Shown here: positions 11,901 through 24,900 of the stretch, piece after piece | Numbering within the stretch: position 1 is the first letter of the stretch | Layout: each line of letters opens with the position of its first letter | Assembly (NCBI RefSeq): GCF_907164915.1 | Contig: NC_061867.1 | Span: 44,736,242 to 44,800,241, forward strand | DNA from: Impatiens glandulifera | Lineage: Eukaryota; Streptophyta; Magnoliopsida; Ericales; Balsaminaceae | Length of the DNA stretch: 64,000 bases | Reading direction: 5' to 3' | Made by a program: the position numbers and the translations under genes | Notes under the pieces: model-generated | The model's input: only the letters and a program-made list of their open reading frames with translations | What the model was told of the DNA's origin: nothing | Databases searched by the model: none

Positions 11901-14188
11901 GAGATGATGGTCTTTAATAATAATTTCAGAACTATCTTCAATTATTCAACAAAATATTTTATTTTGCTAGTTAACAATAAGAATTTGTGTCTTAATAGTA
12001 TATATTTTGAGTCAATTAGGTTAATTATTTTGAAGTAATTATATTATTTTTCTAATTAGTTTTAAATATGATTGAGTAACTTATTTTTTGAACTTTTAAT
12101 TATTTTTTTAATATTATTTGCAATTATTAAAAATAATTTATTATTAATTTACATCTTTTATACTCATTTATATTTAAAAAATGGTTAGAACAAACAAATA
12201 TCAATACAATCAAAATAAAGATAAAATGATTAAAATAAAAAGAAATTGATAAAAGAAAATTGAATACTAAATAAAGTTTTATATATTTTAATCACATTTA
12301 TCATATCAAATGATAAATAATTATTTTCATTTTTATAATTCTTACAATAATTGTAATTATAATTATATATAAAAAAAAATCCATACCAAAATAACTAATT
12401 TAAGAATAGTCATTTAAATCCAATAACATCTGAAATTAATGAACAAAGAGAACAATATCATAAGGAAGTTCTTTGTGAATAAATTTTGATTGCAAAAATA
12501 AATAAATAATAGTCATATTAAGAAATTAAAATTAAAGTCCAAACTAGAAATAATTTTAAAAAGTAATGTATATAATGTTTTCTATGAAAAAGTTTAAATT
12601 TATATTAATAAAAAACACTTAACAACAAAGAAATATTCAACTATAAAGGAAGTAAAATAACAAGAGATACAAGAAAAATGGAGATAAATCACAAGTTCAA
12701 TCATAGATGTTATGATCATGGTGATTATGTTTTTAAATATTAAATTGGGAAAATTACAATAACAGTGAAAATCCATAAAATGTAAAATTCAGTTAAGTTA
12801 TGACATAAATTGTCGATAAATTATTTGAAATTTACTAAATCAACATAAAAGATCACAAACATATTTTATGAGTTAAAAATTCGATAAAAACATATATATT
12901 TTTTTAATTATTTGTACCTAATCATAAAATGGTGACTATATGTTATTGCAGAAATTATAAACTTTTCAATTATAGATGAACTTTTAATAATAAATGTTAT
13001 GATCATAGGGTTATTTTTTTCAAAGTATTAAATTGTAATAATGATAAAAATTTATAATATTTGAAGATTATAATAATAGTCAAAATTCATAAAAAAAAAA
13101 AAGAAGAAGAAATGTTTAGTTCATAAAGTATTTATAAATTGTTTATATTTTACTCAATCAACATAAAAAATAACAAATATTTTGTTATAATAATAAAAAA
13201 AATAGAACAACAACTCATCAACTATATAAATCATTACTATATCTCCTCGAGGAAGATCATTGGAAAATTATATTAAAAAATATTCTCAAACAAAACTTTC
13301 TCAAGCTCCTAGCAAAAAAGATGATATTTTTTATTTGATTATTATGACTAAAAGTAATTGTGAATTAAAAGTAACATAGTCAAATGAATTTTTACAATGT
13401 AAAATATTTTGTGTTGGAACATTGATTTTTGTTTCTGCTAACTTACTTGGACTTACTTTATTGGCCATAAATTTCTTCATTTAGACCTAACATTCAAAGA
13501 AAATCAACCGAACCCCATAAGAATTAATTTGACCTTGAAAAGTCTTTTCTTACTATAAAATTTCAATCTTAATTTTTTTTTAAATTTTGTCCCTAATATT
13601 TTTACTTTTTTTTTTTTTTCTCATAACTAGATACCAATCTAGTAATCTATATAGGGTTTGTATAGTAATGAAACCAGCAAAAAAACAATTATTACATATC
13701 TCAAGTTAGTATGTATCACAACCTTATATAACTTAAAAATAATATAGTTATACTAGTTATCTAGTGGTAATTTTTAAACATGTTTTTTATTTGTAGGTAT
13801 AACCCAATTTAGACTTAAATTGTACATCTATTAGAATTAGAATTTTCTCTAATTATTTAATATCACAGAATTTGTAGGCAGTTGGGGTTTGCATTTTTTT
13901 CATTTCTCCATCTTAAAAAAATTCTACCTCAAAAATCTCAATATATGCAGCTCAAAAACTTTCTTAAAATCAAGTCTAAGTTGTAAATATTTTCTTAGTT
14001 TTGTTTTAAAGTAAACTAAATGAAAACGTAAAACAAAGTTGTGTTTTTAACTGTTTTAAATTATTATTTTTTCATTATTTTTGTTTACAAATATGAAAGG
14101 ATAAGTTAGTGTCAGAGATTACAAGATCGATTCTCGATTCTCGATTCTCGCTTAAAATACCTTGAACTAAAATAGATGTAACGAATGT

Positions 14189-14190
<2 letters not shown>
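8905..14190. other. Long AT-rich intergenic stretch
   Basis: No gene, RNA or intact element is supported over about 5.3 kb. The stretch at 10770-10990 looks like an old LTR scrap but has no partner. Two related blocks, about 12690-12890 and 12960-13190, share ATAGATGTTATGATCAT-type words and a common AATCAACATAAAA segment in the same order; they form a diverged direct repeat of about 270 bp. The small ORF at 11195-11386 (minus) has random, Lys/Asn-rich composition. Confidence 0.4.
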
Positions 14191-14230
<40 letters not shown>

Positions 14231-15113
14231 ATATGATGCTTAATTTTAAAGTGTCTGAACAGGTCAAGAGTTGTGGTTAATTTGAATATATATGTGAAAG
14301 TAAATGGATAATTGAGTCGAATTGAGGGTTGACCCGCCCATAAACTTAAAACAGTTTAAAATAAAATTAAAAATGCTATAAGTATGTTTCGAACTTACAA
14401 CCTAACAAAAACAAGTGAAATCCTTTAATCAAATAGGATAATAAAACTTTATATTTTAAATTCAACACCAAATTTGATGAACGCGAGATATTTTAACAAT
14501 ATAAAATCAACTTTTTAACTATATATATATATATATATAATGATACTTAATTTCAAAATGTTCATATTGCATGGTCAAAATTGTGGTTAATTTGGATATA
14601 TATGTGAGAGTAAATGAATACTTGGGTCGAATTGTGGGTTGACATGCCCATAAACTTAAAACGGTTAAAAATAAAATTAGAAATGCTATAGGTATGTTTC
14701 GAACTTGTAACATAACAAAACAAGTACAACACTTTAACCAAGTGTGATTGTGATGTGGTTTGTCGAGGTATAATAGACCGATATCAATTGAAAGTGGTTA
14801 AAAAAATAAGTAAAATATTTGATTGATTAAAGTGTGAGGTCACGATGCTAAATGTTAAAAAATATGAATCAAATATTTGACCAAAGTGAAAGTGTAAGGT
14901 CACGAGATAAAAATTTCATTCGGAAAAAATATGTGATGAGATATGTGAAAAGATAAGTTGTTTTATCGAAATAAATAAAATGTTGAATGAGAATATTATA
15001 TTTTTTATTTTAATATATTATTCATGATTTATTAAGAATTTTAAACATTGAATATATATTATTATTATTTTTTTTATATTTTGATCTGTGTATCGTATCA
15101 TAACTTTTTCTAA
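14191..15113 (+). mobile_element. Helitron-like element copy 1 (doubled 5' module)
   Basis: Two related 5' modules sit in tandem, one at about 14191-14518 and one at about 14519-14750. Each starts with an (AT)n tract and contains GTTGTGGTTAATTTG, GTAAATG(G/A)ATA and a GTTTCGAACTT segment. The element then runs to a 3' end at 15110-15113 reading CTAA followed by T, which fits the Helitron CTRR|T terminus. The same 3' region occurs in reverse at 43524-43915, where it ends CTAG|T after a potential CGT...ACG hairpin. There is no coding capacity, so it is non-autonomous. The 5' TC dinucleotide is not cleanly preserved here. Confidence 0.6.
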
Positions 15114-15244
15114 TAATGTATGTCTTAGTAGGAATGATATTGAAATAAAAGTATGAAAATATAATAAAAAGGAAAAAAAAAATAATTTAAACATATATAT
15201 TTGTCCAACTAACTTAAATAAAAATATGAACTAATAAAAGTTTT

Positions 15245-15534
15245 TTTTTAAATGTAGGTAATATACTGACTAATTTAGGCTCAGTTAGTAAATATGATTA
15301 TTTTTAAAAACAAATTATATATTTTTTAATTAAATACTCATTTTTTCTATTTTTTTTATTAATTAATTATTAATTTCTCTATATTTTCTTATTAATTAAT
15401 TAATTTTTCTCTATTTATTTATTTGTCTATTCATATATATTTGATTAACTTAATTTTATTTATTTTTATTATTTGTGTGTTCTTCCTATATTGATTATTT
15501 TATAATTGTTGGATCTCTTTAAAGGACTAATACT

Positions 15535-15593
<59 letters not shown>

Positions 15594-15875
15594 TCAATAA
15601 TTTTATTTAATATTATTATAAACTTGAATAAAAAAATTTAAATAAAAAGACTATTAATTTTATTTTTATTTATATTAAATAAATAAAAAAACTTCACAAA
15701 AATATTACAAAGAAAAAGAAATAAAAGAAGATATATTAATTAATTAAAAAATAAAAGACAAATTAATTAATTAATAAAAAGAAAGAAAAATTGAGAGAAA
15801 AATTGAATATTTAATTAATAAATATATAAATTAAAAAAAATAATAATTTTATTTATTAAAAATAAATGACAATCA
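15245..15875. repeat. Imperfect palindrome around an (AAT)n core
   Basis: The left arm (about 15295-15480, rich in TTAATTAATTA and TTTCTCTATTT words) is approximately reverse-complementary to the right arm (about 15640-15865, AATTAATTAA and AAATTGAGAGAAA words). A pure (AAT)n tract at 15537-15592 lies between the arms. This is the shape of a foldback or MITE-type element with a microsatellite at its centre. No target duplication was established. Confidence 0.4.
15537..15592. repeat. (AAT)n microsatellite
   Basis: An uninterrupted trinucleotide tract of about 18 units, probably length-polymorphic. Confidence 0.95.
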
Positions 15876-16732
15876 ATTTTTTTTTGATAACACGTACTTT
15901 TAAATGAACCTTCTTTATTAGTTTATAGGCAATCTCAAATTTAACTTTGATGTAGAAATTTAAAGAATTCATCTCTCATATATTTTAGGATGAACAAAAC
16001 AAATGTCATGAAAAACGAAAAGAATAGTAATTAATGAAAATACATTTTTTTTTAATAAGAATAAGTAAGTCTTTAGTTGAAAAGAGGCCTCTATTTTCAG
16101 TTGGAGTTAATGTCCTTTGAAAATGATAAAAATGTACTTTAAAAATAGACATATTTTCGAAAATACAAAAAGACTCAAATAGTTTTGCCTTTTAAAAAAT
16201 GGGTCAATGTCAAAACATTATGCATAGTTGTGTTGTGAAAAATATGCATAATATATTCTACTAGATGAAGACATTGAATGTATGTTGAGATGATGCTAAC
16301 AGTTCAATTATTAAAATCTTCATCTACAAATAACATGATTTCTCCTTCTAGAACTAAGAATTAAGAAGAATGCAATTTATAAGAAAAATTAGATAATCAA
16401 AACTTTCTTAATAAGTATAAATAAATCTGTGTTGGGAAGACACCACCAACTCCAATCAATTGGAATTAATGTGACATGAAAATGTGATTTGGAATAGACT
16501 TATCATTGAATAAGCAACTTAATTCAACACCAAGATAATGCAAATATAGACCTCAACAAGCTTAGGTCTATTAGTGCTTATTGCTATAATGAAGGTATAA
16601 ATTTCAAACTCTTTTAATATCCCTTGAGGTATAATATTTCCTCTTCATGTAACTTTCGCCCCATTGCAATAATAGCCTTTTAGCTCTCGTCAAAGGTCCA
16701 CTCTTATTTGATGACAATGAGCTTTATTGATA
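15876..16732. other. Intergenic DNA, nothing recognised
   Basis: AT-rich with scattered short direct words. No ORF above background, no RNA gene and no element ends were seen. Confidence 0.4.
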
Positions 16733-16798
16733 GTGAAGACTTAATAAAGTAGAGCATCGTTAACTCATGCTCTCAAGGTAACGAGTTTGAGTCTTCAC
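16733..16798 (+). pseudogene. tRNA-like relic or SINE head
   Basis: A perfect 7-bp acceptor-like pair, GTGAAGA (16733-16739) with TCTTCAC (16792-16798), encloses a D-arm-like AGTAGAGC, a CTCAT segment and a T-arm/B-box-like GAGTTTGAGTC. The total of 66 nt is shorter than a tRNA, and the D arm lacks the conserved GG. It most resembles a decayed tRNA-Met-derived sequence or the 5' head of a SINE with a T-rich tail. It is not a working tRNA gene. Confidence 0.35.
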
Positions 16799-16802
16799 CC
16801 TG

Positions 16803-17752
16803 AACAATTAATTTCGATTTTTCTTTTAGTTTTCATCTTGGAAACTGGTTGAGAAATGGAGACCCCCATCATAGATTTTTTTATCTCCATAAAAGGATCT
16901 TCCTGATTTTTTTTTTGTTCATTTAAACTAGTTTGAAAGTGCTTAATTTTGAGGGATTAGGTGACATAGCTTGATGAATTTGGATTGAAATAATTTACTT
17001 ATAATTAAAACATAAGAATTGCCCATAACTGATCAAATAATTTACTCAATTTGTAATGACCCATTCATGCCTTCTAAAATAAAAAAATAAAAAAATTTCT
17101 ATCCATTTGCCAGTCAAAGTCTTGCCGCCCGCCTTTTGACTTTTCTGAACGAAAAGATTTCTAAAGAGAACCCATGTGCGACTGAGACTAATATTATGGC
17201 TTTGTTTGTTTCTTGGCAAATGAGAGGATTTGAATGAAACCCTCTATGGGATTCTTTATTGACTATCAACTTTCAATCAAACCACAATGTTTTAAAACTA
17301 ATTTTCTACCTAATTCAACAATGGGAAGTTTGGCTAACACCTTTTATTGTCAATTGGATCACATCTATTTTTATAACATCTTTTCAAAAGAAAAGAAAAA
17401 AACCCATAAATTATATTAGTCTTATGATCTCAAGTTTTATAAGATAGAATTAAAAAAATAAATGGTTTTGTTTCAACACACCATAAGCCAAAGCTACCAA
17501 TGGAAGTTTCACAATAGCATTTAAGAACATCAACTTCTAATGTAATAATGACCACTTGACAATATCCCCATACAAAGATTTACCTTTTCAACTCTTCACA
17601 TTTAACCTTCAACCATCATCATTTTCTATAATGTTAGATTTTTGTTTGTCATCAAAAGTGTCAAGGAATCAAATCAATATATCATACTCACTTAAACTGT
17701 TAAACATTACAAACTTCCTAATAAAACTCAAGATCATATATTGCAAGATTTA
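16803..17752. other. Intergenic DNA, nothing recognised
   Basis: Slightly less AT-rich than the flanks around 17100-17300, but the short overlapping frames at 17234-17447 show no family signature and no splice partners. Confidence 0.4.
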
Positions 17753-18018
17753 TTATTGTCTAATATAAGGTTGGCAGGTGTGACTTAGGCTAAGGATATT
17801 GAAAAGTGTGGTGATTGGGTTTATGATAGTGTAATTGAAAAAGGAAATGTTCCCAGATAAATGAGAGGAATCAGTAACCAAACCGAATAACTTGCGAATG
17901 GGCGGGCAGTGGAGAAAGAGATGAGAGGAAGATTCGTTAAGGAATCTTGTACACAATTGCATTTTATTGTTATTATTGTTCTATACAAATGTTTGAGATG
18001 TGTTTCACACACAATCAT
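17753..18018 (-). mobile_element. LINE RT C-terminal (zf-RVT) relic
   Basis: On the minus strand the reading ESSSHLFLHCPPIRKLF matches the HLFLHC...LF signature of the zinc-binding region (zf-RVT) that follows LINE reverse transcriptase in plants. The preceding Cys pair is in another frame, so the fragment is frameshifted and truncated. No poly(A) tail or target duplication was located. Confidence 0.45.
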
Positions 18019-18035
18019 TCTTTACACGGACACCA

Positions 18036-18177
18036 TTTTGTAATTCTCTAAATCATTTAATAAAACATGAAGATCACTCCTAACAAGTGATTAGGTTTTC
18101 ATATTCTTTTGTAATTCTCTAAATCATTTAATAAAACATGAAGATCACTCCTAACAAGTGATTAGGTTTTCATATTC
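18036..18177. repeat. Tandem duplication, 71-bp unit x2
   Basis: Copies at 18036-18106 and 18107-18177 are essentially identical (TTTTGTAATTCTC... to ...CATATTC). This implies a recent local duplication between the LINE relic and the SINE. Confidence 0.92.
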
Positions 18178-18351
18178 TTTGAGAATCTAAAGATCAATCG
18201 ATTTTTCAAGAAATCTACATGGGATATGGGTTGGATAATTTGTTAGAGGTAACAACTGGCAAGGCGCCAAAAATGATTCTCCATGAGGAGGATTTGTTAC
18301 TTATTTTGATTATGTGATTTCAAAAGCATTTCCAGTTGATGGCAAGTATTT

Positions 18352-18490
18352 AAAAAAAATAGGACAACGGATTAAGTATGTAGCCCGCAAACACATTTAA
18401 CCAGGCGTAGAATTTGCCGCCTGACGGGCTTAAACTCAGAAACTTAGAGTTAGTATCCACTTCTTATTTCCGTTAGGCTAGAAGAGAGGA
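18352..18490 (-). mobile_element. SINE with 16-bp target duplication
   Basis: A 139-bp insertion is flanked by TTGATGGCAAGTATTT (18336-18351) and TTGATGACAAGTATTT (18491-18506), one mismatch. On the minus strand it starts with an A-box-like TAGCCTAACGG and has a B-box-like GAGTTTAAGCCC about 40 bp further on. It then reads through CGCCTGGTTAAATG and GCGGGCTAC to a short T-rich tail (TATTTTTTTT). Internal Pol III boxes, small size, a 3' T tail and a long duplication together define a tRNA-derived SINE, close in style to the Au group. There is no coding capacity. Confidence 0.8.
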
Positions 18491-18506
18491 TTGATGACAA
18501 GTATTT

Positions 18507-18929
18507 ATTGATGAGTATTTTCAGCCATTTTTACAAGTAAAAGAAACAAAATACTCATTTGATGTAAGTTAATGAACTTGACTTTTCTGAATTTCGTTAT
18601 TATGTATTTAAAACTCTGCGAAAATTCTCATGGAATATGACAAACTTAATATCAAACCATGTATATCGGAAATAGAAGCAACAAACTTCCTAATAAGTGG
18701 GCTCATTCTACTAGTTTTCACTGAACACTCCATACAAGCACTCTTGTAGCTACATCCTATACTAATATACCAGTTTCAAGTATCTTCATTTAAACTATCC
18801 AATATCTCTTTCCATTCTAGCTAAATCCAGTCAAAATTAAAACTTAAGATGATATTTATGTAAAATATATATTATCTAAAGTCGGGTCAAGAAAATCTTC
18901 TTTATGTACACGTTTCTTACTTTTAAATT
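18507..18929. other. 3' flank of BTS
   Basis: AT-rich, no ORF. This should contain the BTS 3' UTR and polyadenylation site; no single canonical signal stands out. Confidence 0.4.
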
Positions 18930-21900
18930 CTAACCGGTTTGTCTATCTGACGACGTTCTTGGTATCAACGGTTGCCTATCATCATCATCGCCTTGATGGG
19001 GGCAGTTGGAATTTGTTCTCTCAGACTTTATCACCCTTGTATTATATGATCCACAAAAACCGCACTTGTGATATAGCCAATGGAAATTCGCTGTCCCTTT
19101 ACGTTCACAATCATTACAAAGTATGTCCTGAGTTTCAATGGGGAGACAAGTCAATTTTCTTACACAAGATTTGTACAATAAATAAAGGTTAAAAGCTCAT
19201 TTTAAAAATGTCTCAAATTCTTTTTCATCGTCATTATTTTTTTTTGTTAACTCTGTTAATCTCTTGGAAAATATTTTGACATATTAGCTTAGTTTAAGAA
19301 AAACAAACACAAAGGAATTCCTTCTTAGCAAGGATAAAGAGAAAGTAATACATACCTGCACAAGACCTCTGTATTCCTCAGGAAGCTCCTCAGAAGCCAA
19401 TAAAGCATTGAGCATTCCAAAATAAACCTAGTGTTAAAAGTAAACTTTAACGTTTAGAATTACAATTTTCAATCAACTCTAATTGCTGGTGGATAATTTG
19501 AAAACAACCAATCATAATGGGCTTAGATCGTGTTCGGAAAAATTTAACATTTGTAATGTTTGTCTAAAAAATCACAACGATCTAAAAAGATAATTCAACC
19601 TCGTTATATCAAATTATCAAAGATAAACCAGCAATTAAATCACAACTCTGGACTATTTATTAGTCCGCAAATAAAATAGTTGAAGATATGCAGCAAATAA
19701 ATCTAAAATCCGGAAATAGCTCAACAAACTATCTTTCCAATTTCAGTTATTTTCTTTATATTGAAAGATTGTAAATAGAGTTTATTCATTGAATAACATT
19801 ATAACTCTACTAGGATTTCTTCTATTTTATCTTCTAATTAGATCATGATTTTACAAGAGATTGTGACAAAATAGCAGTATCCAAATAGGCTCGATGACAT
19901 CTTAAGCAGTTCCAATGGAATCGTGATTTTCCCAAGACATGGGATCCTTTGTGCACGTTGTTTGTATTATTGGAAGCCGCATTTGCGATAGCTCATTAGT
20001 GCAAATTTTATCATTTAAAAAATAAGAATATTTATCACCAACAAAAACGAATTGGATTAAAGCCTATATATATAATAACCCCTTAGAGAGATCCATCAAG
20101 ACCCTTGGTTCAAAGATATATATGTTTAGAAGATTCTCTTACCGCCATATCTCCCATGGATTTACTGCATATTGGACAAATGTAATTGCTGCAAGCATAA
20201 GCCTGATAGATAAAAAAATATATACAATATTAGACTTTAAGGCCAATTTCAGAAGGAATAAACACGAATTTTGTTACAGAAAAAGGGGGGCTAATGTCCT
20301 AGGGTTGAAATAGTGGTTAGTAGCGGTTACATAATAGTATAAATAAATTCGAGTTTTGTTACCAAGGAAAAAGGTGGGGCTAATGTCCTAGGGTTGAAAT
20401 AGTGGTTAATAGTGGATAGTTGCGATTACATGATAGTAATAATAGATTAGTCGTTGTTATGTTGAGGTTATAAAATGAATACTCTAGTTAGAGTTTCTCA
20501 CTACCTTTTCCATTGTATTCTCCCTAGCATCTAGGATTTTATATTCCCATCAAATTCAATTGCTTTTATCTGTTCTTCTTATCTCAATATAACTCTCTTT
20601 AATTTAATGTATCATTTCATCAATTATACTTTTTATATTAAACCTAAGTCTAGTTTAAGGTATATCAAGTTTGTTGGTTGAGGAGACATACTTGAAAACA
20701 AGCTGAATGCATGTAATGACCACATGGTAAGGCCCTGACTGCAGCACTTGATGTGAAGAGAAACTCGCAGCATATTGGACAATTTGTTTCCAAACTCTTC
20801 TCTAGGCATTTATGGTCAACTAACTTCAATGCTAGACAACAATTGCAAGTCATGCAATGAAAGAAGTCTTTTCCGAGACCCTTTCCAAGACGGCATAAAT
20901 TGCAAAAGGGGCAATGATACACAGTCCTGAAATAGAGAAACAAATTATACAAAAACCCAAAAATAATATTTTGAAGGATAGTGAGAAATAAAATAATTTA
21001 TATCATACTCATGCATGCAACTAGTGCTCAAGAGCGTGATGCAAAAGAACTGAAGTTTATGCATATCAATCAATCCTCAGAGTTTTATGGTAAGTGAAAT
21101 TATTGATCTTCATTTATCTATGACTATGAGCTACAATTCTCTAGGTAATAAATCTATATATTTTTTACAGAGAATATGTAAGGTATCTACAGAAAGACAA
21201 CAAGTGATATTAAGAAATGAACAAAAAAATCCAACAATGTATGTAGGAATTAATTGAAGATATACTAATCAGGAACAAACTAGGAACATAAAATATAGAA
21301 AGAGGAGACTCATTTAGCTTGGTGGATGACCACAATATTCATATCTATATGACTATCTTCAAGTAAATATATAAAAAGAATGTTCGAGCACAACACACTA
21401 TCATGAACTCTCACTTCAACCTCAAGCTTCTTTATGTAGGTTTTTCCTGAATTTTCGAAAAATCTAGTTGATAAATAAGTGAATTATTTGGATTAAATTA
21501 TTTTCAAATATTTTTACATCTAATATATAAATTTTCTTTTAAAAAGTCAATTTTTTTTATTAAAAATAACGCAAGATTCGTAAAAAAGGAAAAAAAGAAA
21601 AAAAAGAAAATAAAAAACAACAACGTAAAAATTTTAAATGCTAATAAAATCGAAAAATTATCATCCCGTTAAGACCCAACTTTTCAAGATTGAACCGTTA
21701 AGACGCGTGTAACATGAATCTTTTGAGACGATTGTAACCATAACTTTTCCCTGCGAAGACTTCTTCTATTTCTTTTTTTCGTATGGTCCACCACATGATG
21801 AAGATAATTGATTTTTAGTCGTCCGCAATGTTGTTGCTAGAGCTCCAGTTAATCCATTTAACCCAAAAGTCAACGACATTTGTTGGTGTATCCCATTAAA

Positions 21901-24900
21901 AATGAAGGAGGTTCTGCATAAGAGTTCACATTTTCTTCGCAAGGTCGCAATAAAGAAGAATATGATCAATGAATTCTTCACTCTTTAAACAAATGTTGCA
22001 CATGCTAGCCAGATGGAATCCTTTCTTTTTCAATATGTTAGATGTCAGGGCTCCTCCGTTGAACGAGATTCTTAATGAAATTTTTGCTTTCCATACCTCT
22101 TTTCAAGGAAATCGGGATGGAGTCTTTGGGAGGGACCGTGCATGGTAAATATAGCTAGTTTTGAAATCGGGAGAGTCAGTTAGAGAAAACTTGTCGTCAG
22201 TCTCTAGGTGAATCAAAAACGTGGATAAGAGCATCCACGAAGAACGCATTCAGCACCTGCTCATGAATTCAAATTGGATCCGAGTCCAACAGAAACTTCA
22301 TCTGACACCAAATTGTGAAACTCCTTTAGATGATACCCTTGACATCCTAATTGCTTTCACGAAAGGAGTCAGGTCATACACCATACATCTTATATCTAAC
22401 TTTGTCTCGTACAAAGGTCTATTATTACTTATTTTGAGCGTGGTCCATATGCAAACAAACTTCCTAAAGATAAAACGGTCATCAGAAACAAGTGGATCTT
22501 CAAAGTCAAACACAATCTTCAAAGTCAAACACAATCTTCAAAGTCAAACACAAAGCAGACAGAATTGTTGAACGATACAAAGACAAAATTAAACACAAAG
22601 CAGATGGAATTGTTGAACGATTTAAAGTTTGTCTTGTTACTAAAGGTTTTTCCAATCTTATGAGATTGATCATCAATAAGCATTTGCCTCTTTGTCTTGT
22701 TACTAAAGGTTTTTCCAATCTTATGAGATTGATTATCGATAAACATTTGCTCCTCTTGCAAAATTGAACATCAGAATTCTTTTATCTTTGGCTGCTAATA
22801 GAGATTCGCAACTTCATCAACTTGATGTGAAGACTTCGAAGAAGTATTTATGAAAATATCACCGGGAATTGATGCTCAACCTAGTGAAGTATGTCGACTT
22901 CACGAATCTCTATACGGGCTCAATCAAGCATGGTTCGAAAAATTCATCTTATCCGTGATCAAACGCAAATATTCAGTGTCAAGCTGATCACACTATGTTT
23001 GTGAAAACTTCCCAAGAAAATAAGCTCACTATTCTTATTGTATACGTTAATGACATCATCATCACGGACGATAATGAAATTGAAAGACTTAAAAAGCTCG
23101 TTACAAATGAATTTGACTCTAAGAATCTCGATCCTCTAAATTTTTTTCTTCACATGGAATTAACTCGATCCAAACAAGGAATTTCTTTATCACAAATAAA
23201 ATACATGTTTGGATTTGTTAAGAGAAACCAGTATGCCTGGGTGCAAACCTGTTGACACTCGAATGGACCCCATACACAAGTTCGGAATAAACAAGGATGG
23301 TGCCCCTACAGACAAGGGAAGACTCCTCTATTTGTCTCATACATGACCAAATATCGGATTTGTGGTTAGCATGGTTAGCCAATATATGAATTTCCATTAA
23401 AGATAGTATGAATACAATATTCATAATTTTGAGGTATCTTAAAGGTATGCCAGGATATGGCCTCCTCTTTTAACGAAAGGATGATAGAATTATCCAAGTT
23501 TATTCTGAATTCTGATATTGATTGGGCTGGTGAGATCACCCACAGACGATCCACTTTTGGCTATTGTATATTCGTATATTGTCACTTGAAGAAGCAAGAA
23601 ACAATTTGTTGTTGCAAGAAGTAGTTGAAACTGAATATAGGGCTCTTGCACTAGGAATATGCGAAAGAATTTGGATACAACATGTTCTGAAAGAATTGGG
23701 AATATTCATTGAAAAGTCTATCATGTCTAGGTGATAATGAAGCAGCAATAAGTATATCCAGTCCACAATGACAAAATCACATTTCATTTCATAAAACGTG
23801 TTAAGCGGGCAAATTGAACCATTGTATGTGTCATCTCGAAATCAAGATATTCTCACCAGACCTCTCCTGAGATCAAACTTTGAGGAACTAAGAGACAACT
23901 GGGAATGCATAATTCATCCTTCCCAACTTTAGGGGGGGTGAAGAACTAAAGTCAACTAATCTCATAAAGAATGTGTCTAATTGTGGGTTCATTGAAAATC
24001 AAGATATACGGATATATCATATATGTTATACGTATCCGGTCAAAAATTTAATCTTCCAAATATCTGATAATTAAGAGATATGTAGATATAACTATGATAA
24101 ATGTACATTGTAAATCACTACAATAAGATCATAGTTTGCTTTCTCTCTACTTAATCATCAAATTTTTTCATAAGACCAAGATAGTAAATTCCTTTATCAA
24201 AGTCTCTTACCACTAAGCTATCAAAGTGAATGCATAGGATAGTCAGTAAACAACTTGTATAACATAATTACATCAAAACGCTACAAATTAACATAAATGC
24301 AAGAGCAATGTAAATTAGGAGTTGATGTCAAAAAGAAGCAAAACAAAGCTGAGACACTACATATGGAAAAAATAATTGAAACTTCATTTACCTCTCATCA
24401 TCAAAAAACTTGCATATATTACAATAGTACTTAGCCATGAAAAATCCATTGCATGATGGTGTCACACAACTAGGCCCTACTGCCTGAATCATCAGGCAAT
24501 GCATACACATCATTTCAGCCGTTGCTTTCCTACAAAATACCATTACAATGAGCTTGTTGATCTAGGCAATAATTTGATCACAATAAAAAAAATATACCAA
24601 ATGAAGTAAAAGATCACAAAATAAATAACTTTTCGCGAAAAAATAAATCACACAATCATGATTATGATCCAAAATAATTTGGGATTCAGAAAACACTTAT
24701 ACCCCGAAAAATCGCTTTTAATTTTAACTTTAGTGATTATAAAATGAGATCGTGATTGTGACTAAATACCAGTTTTCAAGTAGGATCATGTTATATTAAG
24801 ATGGATTATATCCATATCCTGCATTAATCAACAACGAGAATATCCTGCATTATGGGTTGTAGATGGTCTAATGAATTTGAATGTTCAAAAACACTAAATG

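Noticed and set aside
16733..16798. Functional tRNA-Met gene
   Set aside because: Although the acceptor pair is perfect, the sequence is too short and the D-arm GG and anticodon-arm geometry are wrong; at best a relic.
24180..24240. tRNA D-arm-like TAGCTTAGTGGTAAGAG on the minus strand in BTS intron 10
   Set aside because: No B box or second half was found at the expected spacing, so a tRNA or SINE call is not supported.
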